From Pseudonocardia hierapolitana (GTDB lineage: Bacteria; Actinomycetota; Actinomycetes; Mycobacteriales; Pseudonocardiaceae), in contig NZ_VIWU01000001.1 in the NCBI RefSeq assembly GCF_007994075.1, positions 1,116,001 to 1,180,000 of the forward strand: a stretch of DNA of 64,000 nt, given 5' to 3'. Under the pieces are notes generated by a model. That model was not told the DNA's origin. It searched no databases and worked only from the letters and a program-made list of their open reading frames with translations. A program made the position numbers and the translations under genes. Below are positions 26,628 to 34,508 of the stretch, piece after piece. The number at the start of each line of letters is the position of its first letter. Position 1 is the first letter of the stretch.

Positions 26628-28199
26628 GGTCTCGCTCCGCTCCCGCACATCGAGCACGACGCGACCAATGATCTCGTACCGGCTGGGCGCGTACTTGCGC
26701 ATCACCAATGCGAAGGCGACACCGCCGATTCCGACGATGGCGACGATCCACGGAGACAGGGCGAACACGATGTCGTTCGCCGCGGCGCCCGCCGCGAAGT
26801 CGCGGTTGTCGATGAGCAGCCAGATGACGTAGATCATGCCCAGCCCCCCGATCAAGGGAGCGAGGAAGGTGGTGAACCAGTGCGCGTCGGCGGGGCGGTT
26901 GCGGTGGAAGTGGAAGTACGCGATGCACGCGAAAGCGGCGAGCGCCTGGACGGCGAGGATCGCGGTGGTTCCGAGCAGCGCCATGAGTGCGTACAGCTGC
27001 CCGTAGGGGTCCCGATCGGTGGCGAAGAACCAGAGCACGATGATCGCTGCGATGCCCGACTGGACGAAACCGGCGATGTAGGGCGAACCGTGCCGGGGGT
27101 GCGAAGCTCCGAGGGTGCGGCCCAGTCCGGGCAGGGGATCCTCTCGGCCGATGGCGTAGAGGTATCGCGAGGCGCAGTTGTGGAACGCCATGCCACACGC
27201 GAGCGAGCCGGTCATCAGGAAGAACTCGAACGGGACGCTGGCCCAGCTGCCCAGGTTCTGCTGCAGGGGGCCGAAGAAGATCTGCCCCGCGGTGGCGCTG
27301 TCCTGGGCGAGTGCGACCGCTCGGTCCGGACCGGTGCCGACGATCGCGGCCCAGGACACGATCACGTAGAAGATCCCGACGCCGACGACGGACAGCATCG
27401 TGGCACGGGGGATGAGCTTCGTCGGGTTGCGCGACTCCTCGCCGTACATGGCGGCGGATTCGAAGCCGACCCACGACCAGAAGGCGAAGAACAGGCCGAT
27501 CCCAGCGGAACCGGCGACGGCCAGCACCGCGCCGGCGTTGTTCGGGTCCGGCACGGTGCCCTCCAGGTTCTGGAAGGCGTTGAACGGGTTGAGCGACTGC
27601 AGGGACCAGCCCTCCGGACCACCGCCGGCGAACAGGACGCCCAGCACCAGCAAGGCCAGCATCACGATCTCGGCCACGAGGAAGAACCCGAGGACGCCGG
27701 CCGCCATGTTGATCTTGAAGTAGGTGGCCAGCGCGTTGATCACGAGCATGAGCACCGCGAACCAGATCCAGGACACCTCGACGCCGAGGTGGGTGGAGGC
27801 GAAGCTGCTCGCGAAGAACGAGAAGATCCCCACCAGCGATGCCTCGAACACCACGTACGCGAGCGTGGTGAGAGCGCCTGCCCCCATGCCGATCACGCGG
27901 CCGAGCCCGTAGGAGATGAACCCGTAGAACGCGCCTGTCGCGGTGATGTGGCGGGCCATGGCCGAGTAGCCCAGCGCGAACAGGCTCAGGACGATGGTGG
28001 CCACCAGGTAGCCGGCCGGCGCGTAGGCGCCGTTGCCGAAGCCGACCGCGATCGGCACGTTGCCCACCATCGCGGTGATCGGAGCCGCCGTCGCGACGGC
28101 CATGAAGACAACTGCCACGAGACCGACCGCGTTCGGCTTCAGGCGTTGTACTCCGGCGTGCGTGCTCCGAATCACCGGTCCGGAATTCGCTGCAGGCAT
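26625..28199 (-). CDS. APC superfamily amino acid/amine permease
   Basis: This 524-residue protein has about twelve membrane segments. The N-terminal region LKPNAVGLVAVVFMAVATAAPIT and FFAFWSWVGFESAAMYGEESRNP (segment 6 and the loop after it) are typical of APC amino acid permeases. ATG 28199 has GGAGA five bases upstream; an earlier in-frame start at 28289 lacks support. It diverges from an aminotransferase-kinase operon and likely imports that pathway's substrate, an amino acid or amino alcohol. Confidence 0.88.
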   Translation of the reverse strand: MPAANSGPVIRSTHAGVQRLKPNAVGLVAVVFMAVATAAPITAMVGNVPIAVGFGNGAYAPAGYLVATIVLSLFALGYSAMARHITATGAFYGFISYGLGRVIGMGAGALTTLAYVVFEASLVGIFSFFASSFASTHLGVEVSWIWFAVLMLVINALATYFKINMAAGVLGFFLVAEIVMLALLVLGVLFAGGGPEGWSLQSLNPFNAFQNLEGTVPDPNNAGAVLAVAGSAGIGLFFAFWSWVGFESAAMYGEESRNPTKLIPRATMLSVVGVGIFYVIVSWAAIVGTGPDRAVALAQDSATAGQIFFGPLQQNLGSWASVPFEFFLMTGSLACGMAFHNCASRYLYAIGREDPLPGLGRTLGASHPRHGSPYIAGFVQSGIAAIIVLWFFATDRDPYGQLYALMALLGTTAILAVQALAAFACIAYFHFHRNRPADAHWFTTFLAPLIGGLGMIYVIWLLIDNRDFAAGAAANDIVFALSPWIVAIVGIGGVAFALVMRKYAPSRYEIIGRVVLDVRERSET

Positions 28200-28361
28200 G
28201 GTCTCCACTCTCGTGTGATATGTCCACTGAGGAACGCGCGCCGAGTGAAGCACATGATCACGGATCCTCCGATGGACCACAAGGCCCAACTTTCCTCGCG
28301 TTCGGGTCAGGGCCGTTCATTTTGGGGGAGAGACACTCACAGTGTGAGCATGCAACGTCCA

Positions 28362-28394
28362 GTGAAACGCTTTTCACGAATGAAACGCTTTTCA
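28362..28394. promoter_or_regulatory. tandem palindromic operators in a divergent promoter
   Basis: GTGAAACGCTTTTCAC at 28362-28377 is a 16-bp palindrome with one mismatched pair. The 15 bases TGAAACGCTTTTCAC recur at 28381-28395, giving centres 18 bp apart, about two helical turns. A consensus -35 box TTGACA follows at 28405-28410, facing the aminotransferase gene. Placement just upstream of that -35, between permease and operon, suits cooperative binding of one regulator controlling both. No regulator gene is adjacent. Confidence 0.65.
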
Positions 28395-28494
28395 CTGGCC
28401 GTGGTTGACAGCTCGCGGGAACTCCCGACAGGCTTCGTGCGGCTGGATCGACACCGGCTGCATCTGCGCCGGCGCCGGCGCATCGGGGAGGACG

Positions 28495-29781
28495 ATGGAG
28501 GTCGACGATCTCGTGCGGTTCGGCTCCAAGGCTGAGCTGCTGGAACGTGCCGCGGAGTACTGGAATCCCGACAAGACGGCGTTCTGGGTCGGCAGCGGCA
28601 TCGATCTGGTGATCGACCGCCGAGAGGGCTACCTGTTCTGGGACATGGATGGCCGGCGGCTGATCGATGTGCACCTCAACGGCGGGACCTACAACCTCGG
28701 TCACCGCAACCCGGAGGTGATGGCCGCGGTCACCGCGGCGATGGGACGCTTCGACATCGGCAACCACCACTTCCCGTCGCTCGCCCGCACCGCGCTCGCG
28801 GAGGCGCTGGTGCGCAGCGCCCCGGCGACGCTGACGAAGGTCGCGTACGCCTCGGGCGGCGGAGAGGCCGTCGACATCGCGCTGAAGAGCGCGCGTCACG
28901 CCACGGGCAGGCGCGGGATCGTCTCGGTGGTGAAGGCCTACCACGGCCACACCGGACTCGCCGTCGCGACCGGCGACGAGCGGTTCTCCAGGCTGTTCCT
29001 CGCCGACCGCCCCGAGGAGTTCCGGCAGGTGCCGTTCAACGACCTGGAGGCGATGGAGCGTGCGTTGCGCCCGGGGGACGTCGCGGCGGTGGTGATGGAG
29101 ACGATCCCGGCCACCTACGGCTTCCCGCTCCCGGAGCCGGGCTATCTCGCGCAGGTCAAGGCGCTCTGCGAGCGGTACGACGCGCTGTACATCGCCGACG
29201 AGGTGCAGACCGGGCTGATGCGCACCGGGGAGCTGTGGGGCATCACCAAGCACGGTGTCGAGCCCGACATCCTGGTCACCGGCAAGGGCTTGTCCGGGGG
29301 CGTGTACCCGATCGCGGCGGTCCTGCTGAGCGAGCGGGCCGGGGCGTGGCTGCACCAGGACGGGTTCGGGCACATGTCCACCTTCGGCGGCGCCGAGCTG
29401 GGCTGCATCGCCGCGCTCGCGACACTGGAGATCACGCTGCGCCCCGAGGTGCGCTCGACGGTGCACTACATCGCCGACGCCGTCGGCGCCGGGCTGCGGG
29501 CCATCCGCGACGACCACCCGGACTGGTTCACCGGCATCCGCCAGGACGGGGTCGTGCTGGGCCTGGAGTTCGGCCATCCCGAGGGCGCCAAGCACGTCAT
29601 GCGCGAGCTCTACGAGGTGGGCGTGTGGGCGATCTTCTCCTCGCTCGATCCGCGGGTGCTCCAGTTCAAGCCCGGCATCCTGCTGACCCCTGACCTGGTC
29701 GAGGAGCTGCTGGACCGGGTGGCCGTGGGTGTGTCACGCGCCGCGCGCCGCGCCACACCCGTGGCACAGGGCACCGCGTGA
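28495..29781 (+). CDS. class III PLP enzyme, aminotransferase or amino-alcohol phosphate phospho-lyase
   Basis: This 428-residue protein has the class III fold: YASGGGEAVDIALKSARHA (PLP phosphate loop), VKAYHGHTG, the cofactor Asp in YIADEVQTGLMRTG, and the Schiff-base Lys in VTGKGLSGGVYPIAA. Class III includes GABA/ornithine transaminases and phospho-lyases acting on phosphoethanolamine or phosphohydroxylysine. The downstream APH-type kinase and EutE-like dehydrogenase make the phospho-lyase role attractive. ATG 28495 follows GGGGAGGA. Assignment to transaminase or lyase is not possible by eye. Confidence 0.85.
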   Translation: MEVDDLVRFGSKAELLERAAEYWNPDKTAFWVGSGIDLVIDRREGYLFWDMDGRRLIDVHLNGGTYNLGHRNPEVMAAVTAAMGRFDIGNHHFPSLARTALAEALVRSAPATLTKVAYASGGGEAVDIALKSARHATGRRGIVSVVKAYHGHTGLAVATGDERFSRLFLADRPEEFRQVPFNDLEAMERALRPGDVAAVVMETIPATYGFPLPEPGYLAQVKALCERYDALYIADEVQTGLMRTGELWGITKHGVEPDILVTGKGLSGGVYPIAAVLLSERAGAWLHQDGFGHMSTFGGAELGCIAALATLEITLRPEVRSTVHYIADAVGAGLRAIRDDHPDWFTGIRQDGVVLGLEFGHPEGAKHVMRELYEVGVWAIFSSLDPRVLQFKPGILLTPDLVEELLDRVAVGVSRAARRATPVAQGTA

Positions 29782-31172
29782 CGGCGCAGGTGACGACCAG
29801 CGAGCACGTCCTCGGCCGGGCACGCTGGGCCGCCCGGGCCTACCAGCGCTACCCCGCCACCGAGGTCGCGCGCATCGTGTCGGCCGTTGCCGCCGCGGCG
29901 CAGACGAACGCCCGCAGGCTCGCCGAGTCAGCGGTGGCGGAATCGGGTCGCGGGGTCGTCACCGACCGGACCCGGACCCACACGGCCTGCGCGAACGCTG
30001 CGCATGAGTTCCACGACGGACCGGACCTGCTGAGCCCGCGCATGAACCCGGCGCGGGCCCTTGTCGAGATTCCCCGCCCGGCGGGGGTCGTGCTGTCGCT
30101 CCTGCCCGCCCATTCCGCGTTCGCCCATGGCTGCGTCGCGGCATTGTTCGCGCTGATGACGCGCAATGCGATCGTCATCCGGTGCCCGGCAGGCGAGCCC
30201 AGCTGCGCTGAGGGCGTCCGCCTGCTGGCGACGTCGGCGGTCGCGGCCGGTGCCCCGGACGGCGTCATCCAGTGCCTCACCGAGCAGCCCCCGCCCCCCG
30301 CCACCGACCTCCTGACGCACGGACGCGTCGACCTCGTCGTGGCAACCCCCGTCCCCACCGCCGAGGCCGCCCCGGCCGCAGGCGGCGTGCCGGTCCTCGT
30401 CGACGCGGCGGTCGACCCGTCGGCGGTGGCCGCGCAGCTGATGGACAGCGTGTCGTTCGACAACGCCCTGGTCGGCGGCACCGAGTCGGTGCTGGTCGTC
30501 ACGGACGGGGTCGCCGAGCCGGTCACGGCCGAACTCAGCCGCCGCGGCGCCGCGGTGCTCGACGCTGCGGCGGCCGGGCAGCTCCGCCGGTACCTGTTCG
30601 CGGACGGGACACCCGCCCCGGACGCCGCCGGGCGGGACGCCGCCTGGATCGCCCACCGCGCCGGAATCCGCGTCGACCCGGCGACCCGCGTCCTGGTCGC
30701 GCCGTTCGATCTCGCCGTCCCCGAAGAACCGTTCGTGCGCGGGTCGCGCGCGCCGGTACTGGGCATCGTGCGGGTGCCCGACGTCATGCGGGGCGTGGCA
30801 GCGGCCCGATCCGTGGTGCGCGCCCGGGGCGCCGGGCTCGCCGCCGCCGTGCACTCGACCGATCCGGCCGTGATCGCGCGGTTCTGCACCGAGGTCCCGG
30901 TCGCCCGGGTCGTGGTGAACGCCGCGTGCACGACGGCGGGCCGTGACGGGGACGCCGGGCTCGTCGACGCCGTCGCGGCCGGCATGACCATTGCCGGCCG
31001 GCAGTCGCCCGGGCTGCGGCCCGAGGATCTGCTGAGCTGGACCACGGTCACGTCGACCGGCACACGGCCCGGCGTGATCGCACAACTCGCCACGATGGAG
31101 TCACGGGTGGCCGAGCACGGTCCCGTCCCGCCGTACCCGGTTGCATCCAACGCGAGGGAGGGCGGGCGGTGA
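29778..31172 (+). CDS. EutE-like aldehyde dehydrogenase homologue lacking the catalytic Cys
   Basis: This 464-residue protein matches CoA-acylating aldehyde dehydrogenases: [16 protein letters not shown], then [16 protein letters not shown] near residue 230. In EutE-type enzymes the corresponding segment is SFDNN.xCxxEK with the nucleophilic Cys; here that position is Gly. A C-terminal motif [18 protein letters not shown] is retained. Either the chemistry is altered or the protein is a structural/regulatory pseudoenzyme. ATG 29778 overlaps the aminotransferase stop (ATGA) and its own stop overlaps the kinase start (GTGA), so it is made with pathway partners. Confidence 0.72.
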   Translation: MTAQVTTSEHVLGRARWAARAYQRYPATEVARIVSAVAAAAQTNARRLAESAVAESGRGVVTDRTRTHTACANAAHEFHDGPDLLSPRMNPARALVEIPRPAGVVLSLLPAHSAFAHGCVAALFALMTRNAIVIRCPAGEPSCAEGVRLLATSAVAAGAPDGVIQCLTEQPPPPATDLLTHGRVDLVVATPVPTAEAAPAAGGVPVLVDAAVDPSAVAAQLMDSVSFDNALVGGTESVLVVTDGVAEPVTAELSRRGAAVLDAAAAGQLRRYLFADGTPAPDAAGRDAAWIAHRAGIRVDPATRVLVAPFDLAVPEEPFVRGSRAPVLGIVRVPDVMRGVAAARSVVRARGAGLAAAVHSTDPAVIARFCTEVPVARVVVNAACTTAGRDGDAGLVDAVAAGMTIAGRQSPGLRPEDLLSWTTVTSTGTRPGVIAQLATMESRVAEHGPVPPYPVASNAREGGR

Positions 31173-32275
31173 TCGAAGACAAGGCGATCGAAGACAAGGC
31201 GATCGGTGCCAAGGCGATCGAGGACGAAGCGGCTGCGCGGGGCGACGACCGGGTCGCGGATGCTGCGCTGGACAGATACGGGCTGTCCGCGCAGCGGACC
31301 AGGCGACTGATCAACCTGTCGGAGAACGCCACGTACCGGATCGACGATCCCCGGACGGGTCGCAGCGGCATCCTGCGGGTGCACCGGGCCGACTACCACG
31401 ACCGGGCGGCGATCGAGTCGGAGCTGGACTGGATGGCGGCTCTCGGCGCGGACACCGACATCTCGACGCCGTCGGTGGTGCCGACGCGCGACGACGACCG
31501 TGTCGTCACGGTCGATGTGGACGGCGTCGCGCGACACGCCACGCTGTTCACGGTCGTCCCGGGTGCCGAACCCGACGATGCGCAACTCGGCGCGGGAACC
31601 TTCGCTGCGCTCGGCGCCATCACGGCCCGGCTGCACAGGCACGCGCGCGCGTGGCGACGCCCGGCCGGCTTCTCGAGGTTCTCCTGGGACTGGCCGAACT
31701 CGCTGGGCGCGAGCGCCAGGTGGGGGCGCTGGCAGGACGGCATCGGCGTCGGCGATGCCGAGCGGGCCCTGCTCGCCCCGGCCGCCGAGTTGGTGCGCGC
31801 CCGGCTCGCCGAATACGGCACATCCCCGGATCGCTTCGGGTTGATCCACGCCGATCTGCGAGCGGCGAACCTGCTCGTCGACGGCGACCGGCTCCACGTG
31901 ATCGACTTCGACGACTGCGGCTTCTCCTGGTTCCTCTACGACTTCGCTGCCGCTGTCAGCTTCGTCGAACACGACCCTCGACTGCCCGAGTGGCAGGCAG
32001 CCTGGCTGCGCGGCTACCGCACGGTGGAACCGCTCGACCCCGCCGACGAACAGATGCTCGCCACGTTCGTGATGATGCGCCGGCTGATGCTGGTGGCCTG
32101 GATGGGCTCGCACGCGCACTCCCGGGAGTGCCAGGAGATCGGGCCGGGCTACACCGCGGACTCCTGCACGCTCGCGCGGCGCTACCTGCAGTCGGCCGGG
32201 CACTCGCTCGGCCCGGACAGCCGGGCACCTGGCCAACCCCACGACGACACCCTGACGACCCCGCCACGGAGTTGA
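31169..32275 (+). CDS. APH/choline-kinase-like phosphotransferase
   Basis: This 368-residue protein has the aminoglycoside/choline kinase catalytic loop [15 protein letters not shown] (His-x-Asp...Asn) and the metal-binding [11 protein letters not shown]. The family includes hydroxylysine kinase and ethanolamine-type kinases. Beside a class III PLP enzyme, phosphorylation of an amino alcohol before elimination is a coherent role. The start is GTG 31169, overlapping the previous gene, and is followed at once by four copies of an IEDKA-type pentapeptide. About 25 residues at each end look unstructured. Confidence 0.82.
   Translation: MIEDKAIEDKAIGAKAIEDEAAARGDDRVADAALDRYGLSAQRTRRLINLSENATYRIDDPRTGRSGILRVHRADYHDRAAIESELDWMAALGADTDISTPSVVPTRDDDRVVTVDVDGVARHATLFTVVPGAEPDDAQLGAGTFAALGAITARLHRHARAWRRPAGFSRFSWDWPNSLGASARWGRWQDGIGVGDAERALLAPAAELVRARLAEYGTSPDRFGLIHADLRAANLLVDGDRLHVIDFDDCGFSWFLYDFAAAVSFVEHDPRLPEWQAAWLRGYRTVEPLDPADEQMLATFVMMRRLMLVAWMGSHAHSRECQEIGPGYTADSCTLARRYLQSAGHSLGPDSRAPGQPHDDTLTTPPRS
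31171..31230 (+). repeat. four tandem 15-bp repeats inside the kinase 5' end
   Basis: GATCGAAGACAAGGC occurs twice exactly (31171-31185, 31186-31200), then as two diverged copies (31201-31215, 31216-31230). The unit length keeps the frame and encodes repeats of I-E-D-K-A. Slippage could vary the N-terminus or the spacing near the start codon. Confidence 0.9.
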
Positions 32276-33060
32276 TGCTGATGTTCACCTCGATCGCCGG
32301 CCGTTCGGTCGTCGTCACCGGAGCGAGCCGGGGCATCGGCCGCGGCATCGCGGGCGTGTTCGCCGCCGCGGGCGCCCGGGTCCTGGTCGTGGGCCGCGAC
32401 GAGGACGCGCTCGCGTCTACGGTCGCGGAGTTGACGCAGGCCGGGGGCGAGGCGTCGGCCGTCGTGTGCGACGTCCGCGACCGCGAGCAGTGCGACGAGA
32501 TGGCGCGCACCGCGCTCGCCCGGCACGGCGGCATCGACGTCCTGTGCGCCAACGCGGGGATCTTTCCCTCCGCCCGCTTGGAGGACATGAAGCCCGCGGA
32601 TCTGGACGAGGTCCTGGCCACCAACCTCAAGGGCACGGTGTTCTCGGTCCAGGCCTGTCTGCCCGCGCTGACCGAGTCGGGCCGGGGTCGGATCGTGGTC
32701 ACCTCCTCGATCACCGGGCCGATCACGGGCTACCCCGGCTGGTCCCACTACGGCGCCAGCAAGGCCGGCCAGCTCGGGTTCATCCGCACGGCGGCCATGG
32801 AACTGGCCCCGCGAGCCGTGACCATCAACGCGGTGCTGCCGGGCAACATCGTCACGGAGGGGCTCGAGGACCTCGGGCAGGACTACCTCGACCAGATGGC
32901 GCGATCAATCCCGCAGCGCAGGCTGGGCACGCCGGCCGACATCGGAAACGCAGCTCTGTTCTTCGCGACCGAGGAGGCCGGCTACATCACCGGTCAGTGC
33001 CTCGTCGTCGACGGTGGCCAGGTCCTTCCCGAGTCGCTGATGGCCCTCGACGAGATGTGA
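32275..33060 (+). CDS. short-chain dehydrogenase/reductase
   Basis: This 261-residue classical SDR has [15 protein letters not shown] (NAD(P) site), CANAG, the catalytic Ser in VTSSITG and the YxxxK pair in SHYGASKAG, then a C-terminal [10 protein letters not shown]. It could oxidise the amino alcohol or reduce the pathway aldehyde. ATG 32275 overlaps the kinase stop as TGATG, so it closes the operon. Confidence 0.9.
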   Translation: MLMFTSIAGRSVVVTGASRGIGRGIAGVFAAAGARVLVVGRDEDALASTVAELTQAGGEASAVVCDVRDREQCDEMARTALARHGGIDVLCANAGIFPSARLEDMKPADLDEVLATNLKGTVFSVQACLPALTESGRGRIVVTSSITGPITGYPGWSHYGASKAGQLGFIRTAAMELAPRAVTINAVLPGNIVTEGLEDLGQDYLDQMARSIPQRRLGTPADIGNAALFFATEEAGYITGQCLVVDGGQVLPESLMALDEM

Positions 33061-33078
33061 CCTCGTTCTGGCGGCGGG

Positions 33079-33207
33079 CTAGGAGGGGCGGTAGTGATAT
33101 CGGGCCACCGGCAGCGGCAGCCGGGCGCGGACATGGACGATGGTGATGGCGATCCCCATCAACACGAACCCGATACCGCCGAGGTCCGCCAGACCCGTGA
33201 AACTCAT
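33079..33207 (-). CDS. 42-residue putative membrane peptide
   Basis: ATG 33207 overlaps the stop of the ICL/PEP-mutase-like gene as ATGA. The frame encodes 42 residues with one clear membrane span (GGIGFVLMGIAITIVHV) and a basic, aromatic tail. The strict overlap in a run of overlapping genes is the main reason to call it. It may anchor or modulate the operon's enzymes, or be a chance frame. Confidence 0.45.
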   Translation of the reverse strand: MSFTGLADLGGIGFVLMGIAITIVHVRARLPLPVARYHYRPS

Positions 33208-33974
33208 CGCGAGTAGGGGTCGCCGCCGGCCGCGATCGTGCGGAGCGCGGCTTCGAGGTGGCCGTGCAGTATCCGGAACAGCCCTGGCCCGAAGCTGATC
33301 CGCGCGACCCCGGCCTGGGCGAGTTCGGTGAGCGATGGCCCGCTCGGAAGGTAGGCGACGTTGACCGGCACGCCGATCTCGTCGACGAGCGCCCGAGCCT
33401 CGGCGAGCTCCAGTCCGTCGACCACGAGCGGGTAGACGCAGTCGGCGCCGGCCTCGGCGTACGCCTTTCCGCGGCGCACGGCCTCGGCGATCCGTTCCTC
33501 GCGGGATCCTGAACCGTGCAGGAACACGTCCACCCGGGCGTTGATCACCAGTTCGGGGGCGGCCGCCCGGACACCGGCGAGCAGCTGCGCCTGTTCCCCG
33601 ACCGGCACGAGCTCGCCGGTCCGGGCGTCGGAGTCCTCCAGGTTGCAGCCGACGGCGCCGGTCGCGAGCAACTGGGCGGCGATCTCTTCGGCGGGCAGCC
33701 GGTAGCCGCGTTCGATGTCGGCGGTCACGGGAACGTCCACGGCCGCAGCAATTCGGGCCACGGCGGCGAACATCTCGTCCGGCGGCGTGTTCTCGTGGTC
33801 GTCGAAACCGAGGCTCGGGGCGATCGCGGCGCTCGCGGTGGCGACGGCGGGGAATCCGGCTGCCACCACCGCGCGAGCTCCGGCGGCGTCCCACACGTTC
33901 GGCAGGACCAACGGTTTGCCCGGCACGTGCAGCGCGCGCAGCCGGTCGGCCAGTTCCGTCGCGGCGGCGGTCAC
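33204..33974 (-). CDS. isocitrate lyase/PEP mutase family protein
   Basis: This 256-residue barrel protein has PLVLPNVWDAAGARAVVAAG, the metal site VTADIERGY and VGCNLEDSD, typical of the ICL/PEPM superfamily. The KKCGH catalytic loop of true isocitrate lyases is missing, so oxaloacetate/phosphonopyruvate-type hydrolysis or 2-methylisocitrate-like cleavage is more likely. GTG 33974 overlaps the AhpD-like stop as GTGA. It is cotranscribed with that gene, opposite a MocR regulator. Confidence 0.85.
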   Translation of the reverse strand: MTAAATELADRLRALHVPGKPLVLPNVWDAAGARAVVAAGFPAVATASAAIAPSLGFDDHENTPPDEMFAAVARIAAAVDVPVTADIERGYRLPAEEIAAQLLATGAVGCNLEDSDARTGELVPVGEQAQLLAGVRAAAPELVINARVDVFLHGSGSREERIAEAVRRGKAYAEAGADCVYPLVVDGLELAEARALVDEIGVPVNVAYLPSGPSLTELAQAGVARISFGPGLFRILHGHLEAALRTIAAGGDPYSR

Positions 33975-34462
33975 GAGAACTGTCCCGGGGTGTACTGGCC
34001 GGGCGGCACCCGCGCCGGGATCGCCACGCGGTTCCAGGTGTTGATCAAAGCGACCGCCCAGACGAGCTGGACCAGCTCGTCCTCGGTGAAGTGCGCCTCG
34101 GCCGCGGCGAGCGCCGCGTCGATCGCGGCGTGGTCGAGCGTTGTGGCAGCTTCGGCGTACGCCAGCGCCGCCCGCTCGCGCGCGGTGAAGAACGGCGTCT
34201 CGCGCCAGGCGGCAAGCGCGTGCATCGGCTGGTGGGTTTCGCCGTGCGCCTCGGCATCGATCGTGTGCATGTCCACGCAGTACGCACAGCCGTTGAGCTG
34301 CGAGACGCGGATGTTCACCAGATCGACGAGCGAGCGTTCCAGGCCGTGGTTCTCGGCGGCCCGGCTGAACTGCAGCAACGCCTGGAACACCGGCCCGGCG
34401 ACGTGCCGACCCAGGTCGAGCCGCGGTGGGATCTCGACTCGTTCGGTCGTTTCGGTCGTCAT
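33971..34462 (-). CDS. AhpD-like carboxymuconolactone decarboxylase family protein
   Basis: This 163-residue protein has the redox CxxC motif in LNGCAYCVDMHTIDA near residues 57-71, as in AhpD-like alkylhydroperoxidases. It probably acts in peroxide or thiol redox protection. Its ATG is only 46 bases from the divergent MocR gene, the usual layout for MocR-regulated targets. Confidence 0.88.
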   Translation of the reverse strand: MTTETTERVEIPPRLDLGRHVAGPVFQALLQFSRAAENHGLERSLVDLVNIRVSQLNGCAYCVDMHTIDAEAHGETHQPMHALAAWRETPFFTARERAALAYAEAATTLDHAAIDAALAAAEAHFTEDELVQLVWAVALINTWNRVAIPARVPPGQYTPGQFS

Positions 34463-34483
34463 GCTTCGACCCTAGGAGCGATT

Positions 34484-34508
34484 GGCACAGTTGGTATGGT
34501 CCAAGTTC
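34484..34508. promoter_or_regulatory. MocR-type promoter/operator region
   Basis: The short divergent spacer carries TTGGCACAGTTGG followed by TATGGTCCAAG. The two TTGG elements and the ATGGTCC motif resemble direct-repeat binding sites of MocR/PdxR regulators. The motif abuts the regulator start, so transcripts in that direction may be nearly leaderless. Confidence 0.4.

Noticed and set aside
26566..28227. Second minus-strand frame over the APC permease
   Set aside because: Out-of-frame shadow without membrane pattern; the permease frame has about twelve hydrophobic segments.
31171..31230. CRISPR-like repeat
   Set aside because: The 15-bp units are directly adjacent without spacers and lie in a coding frame.
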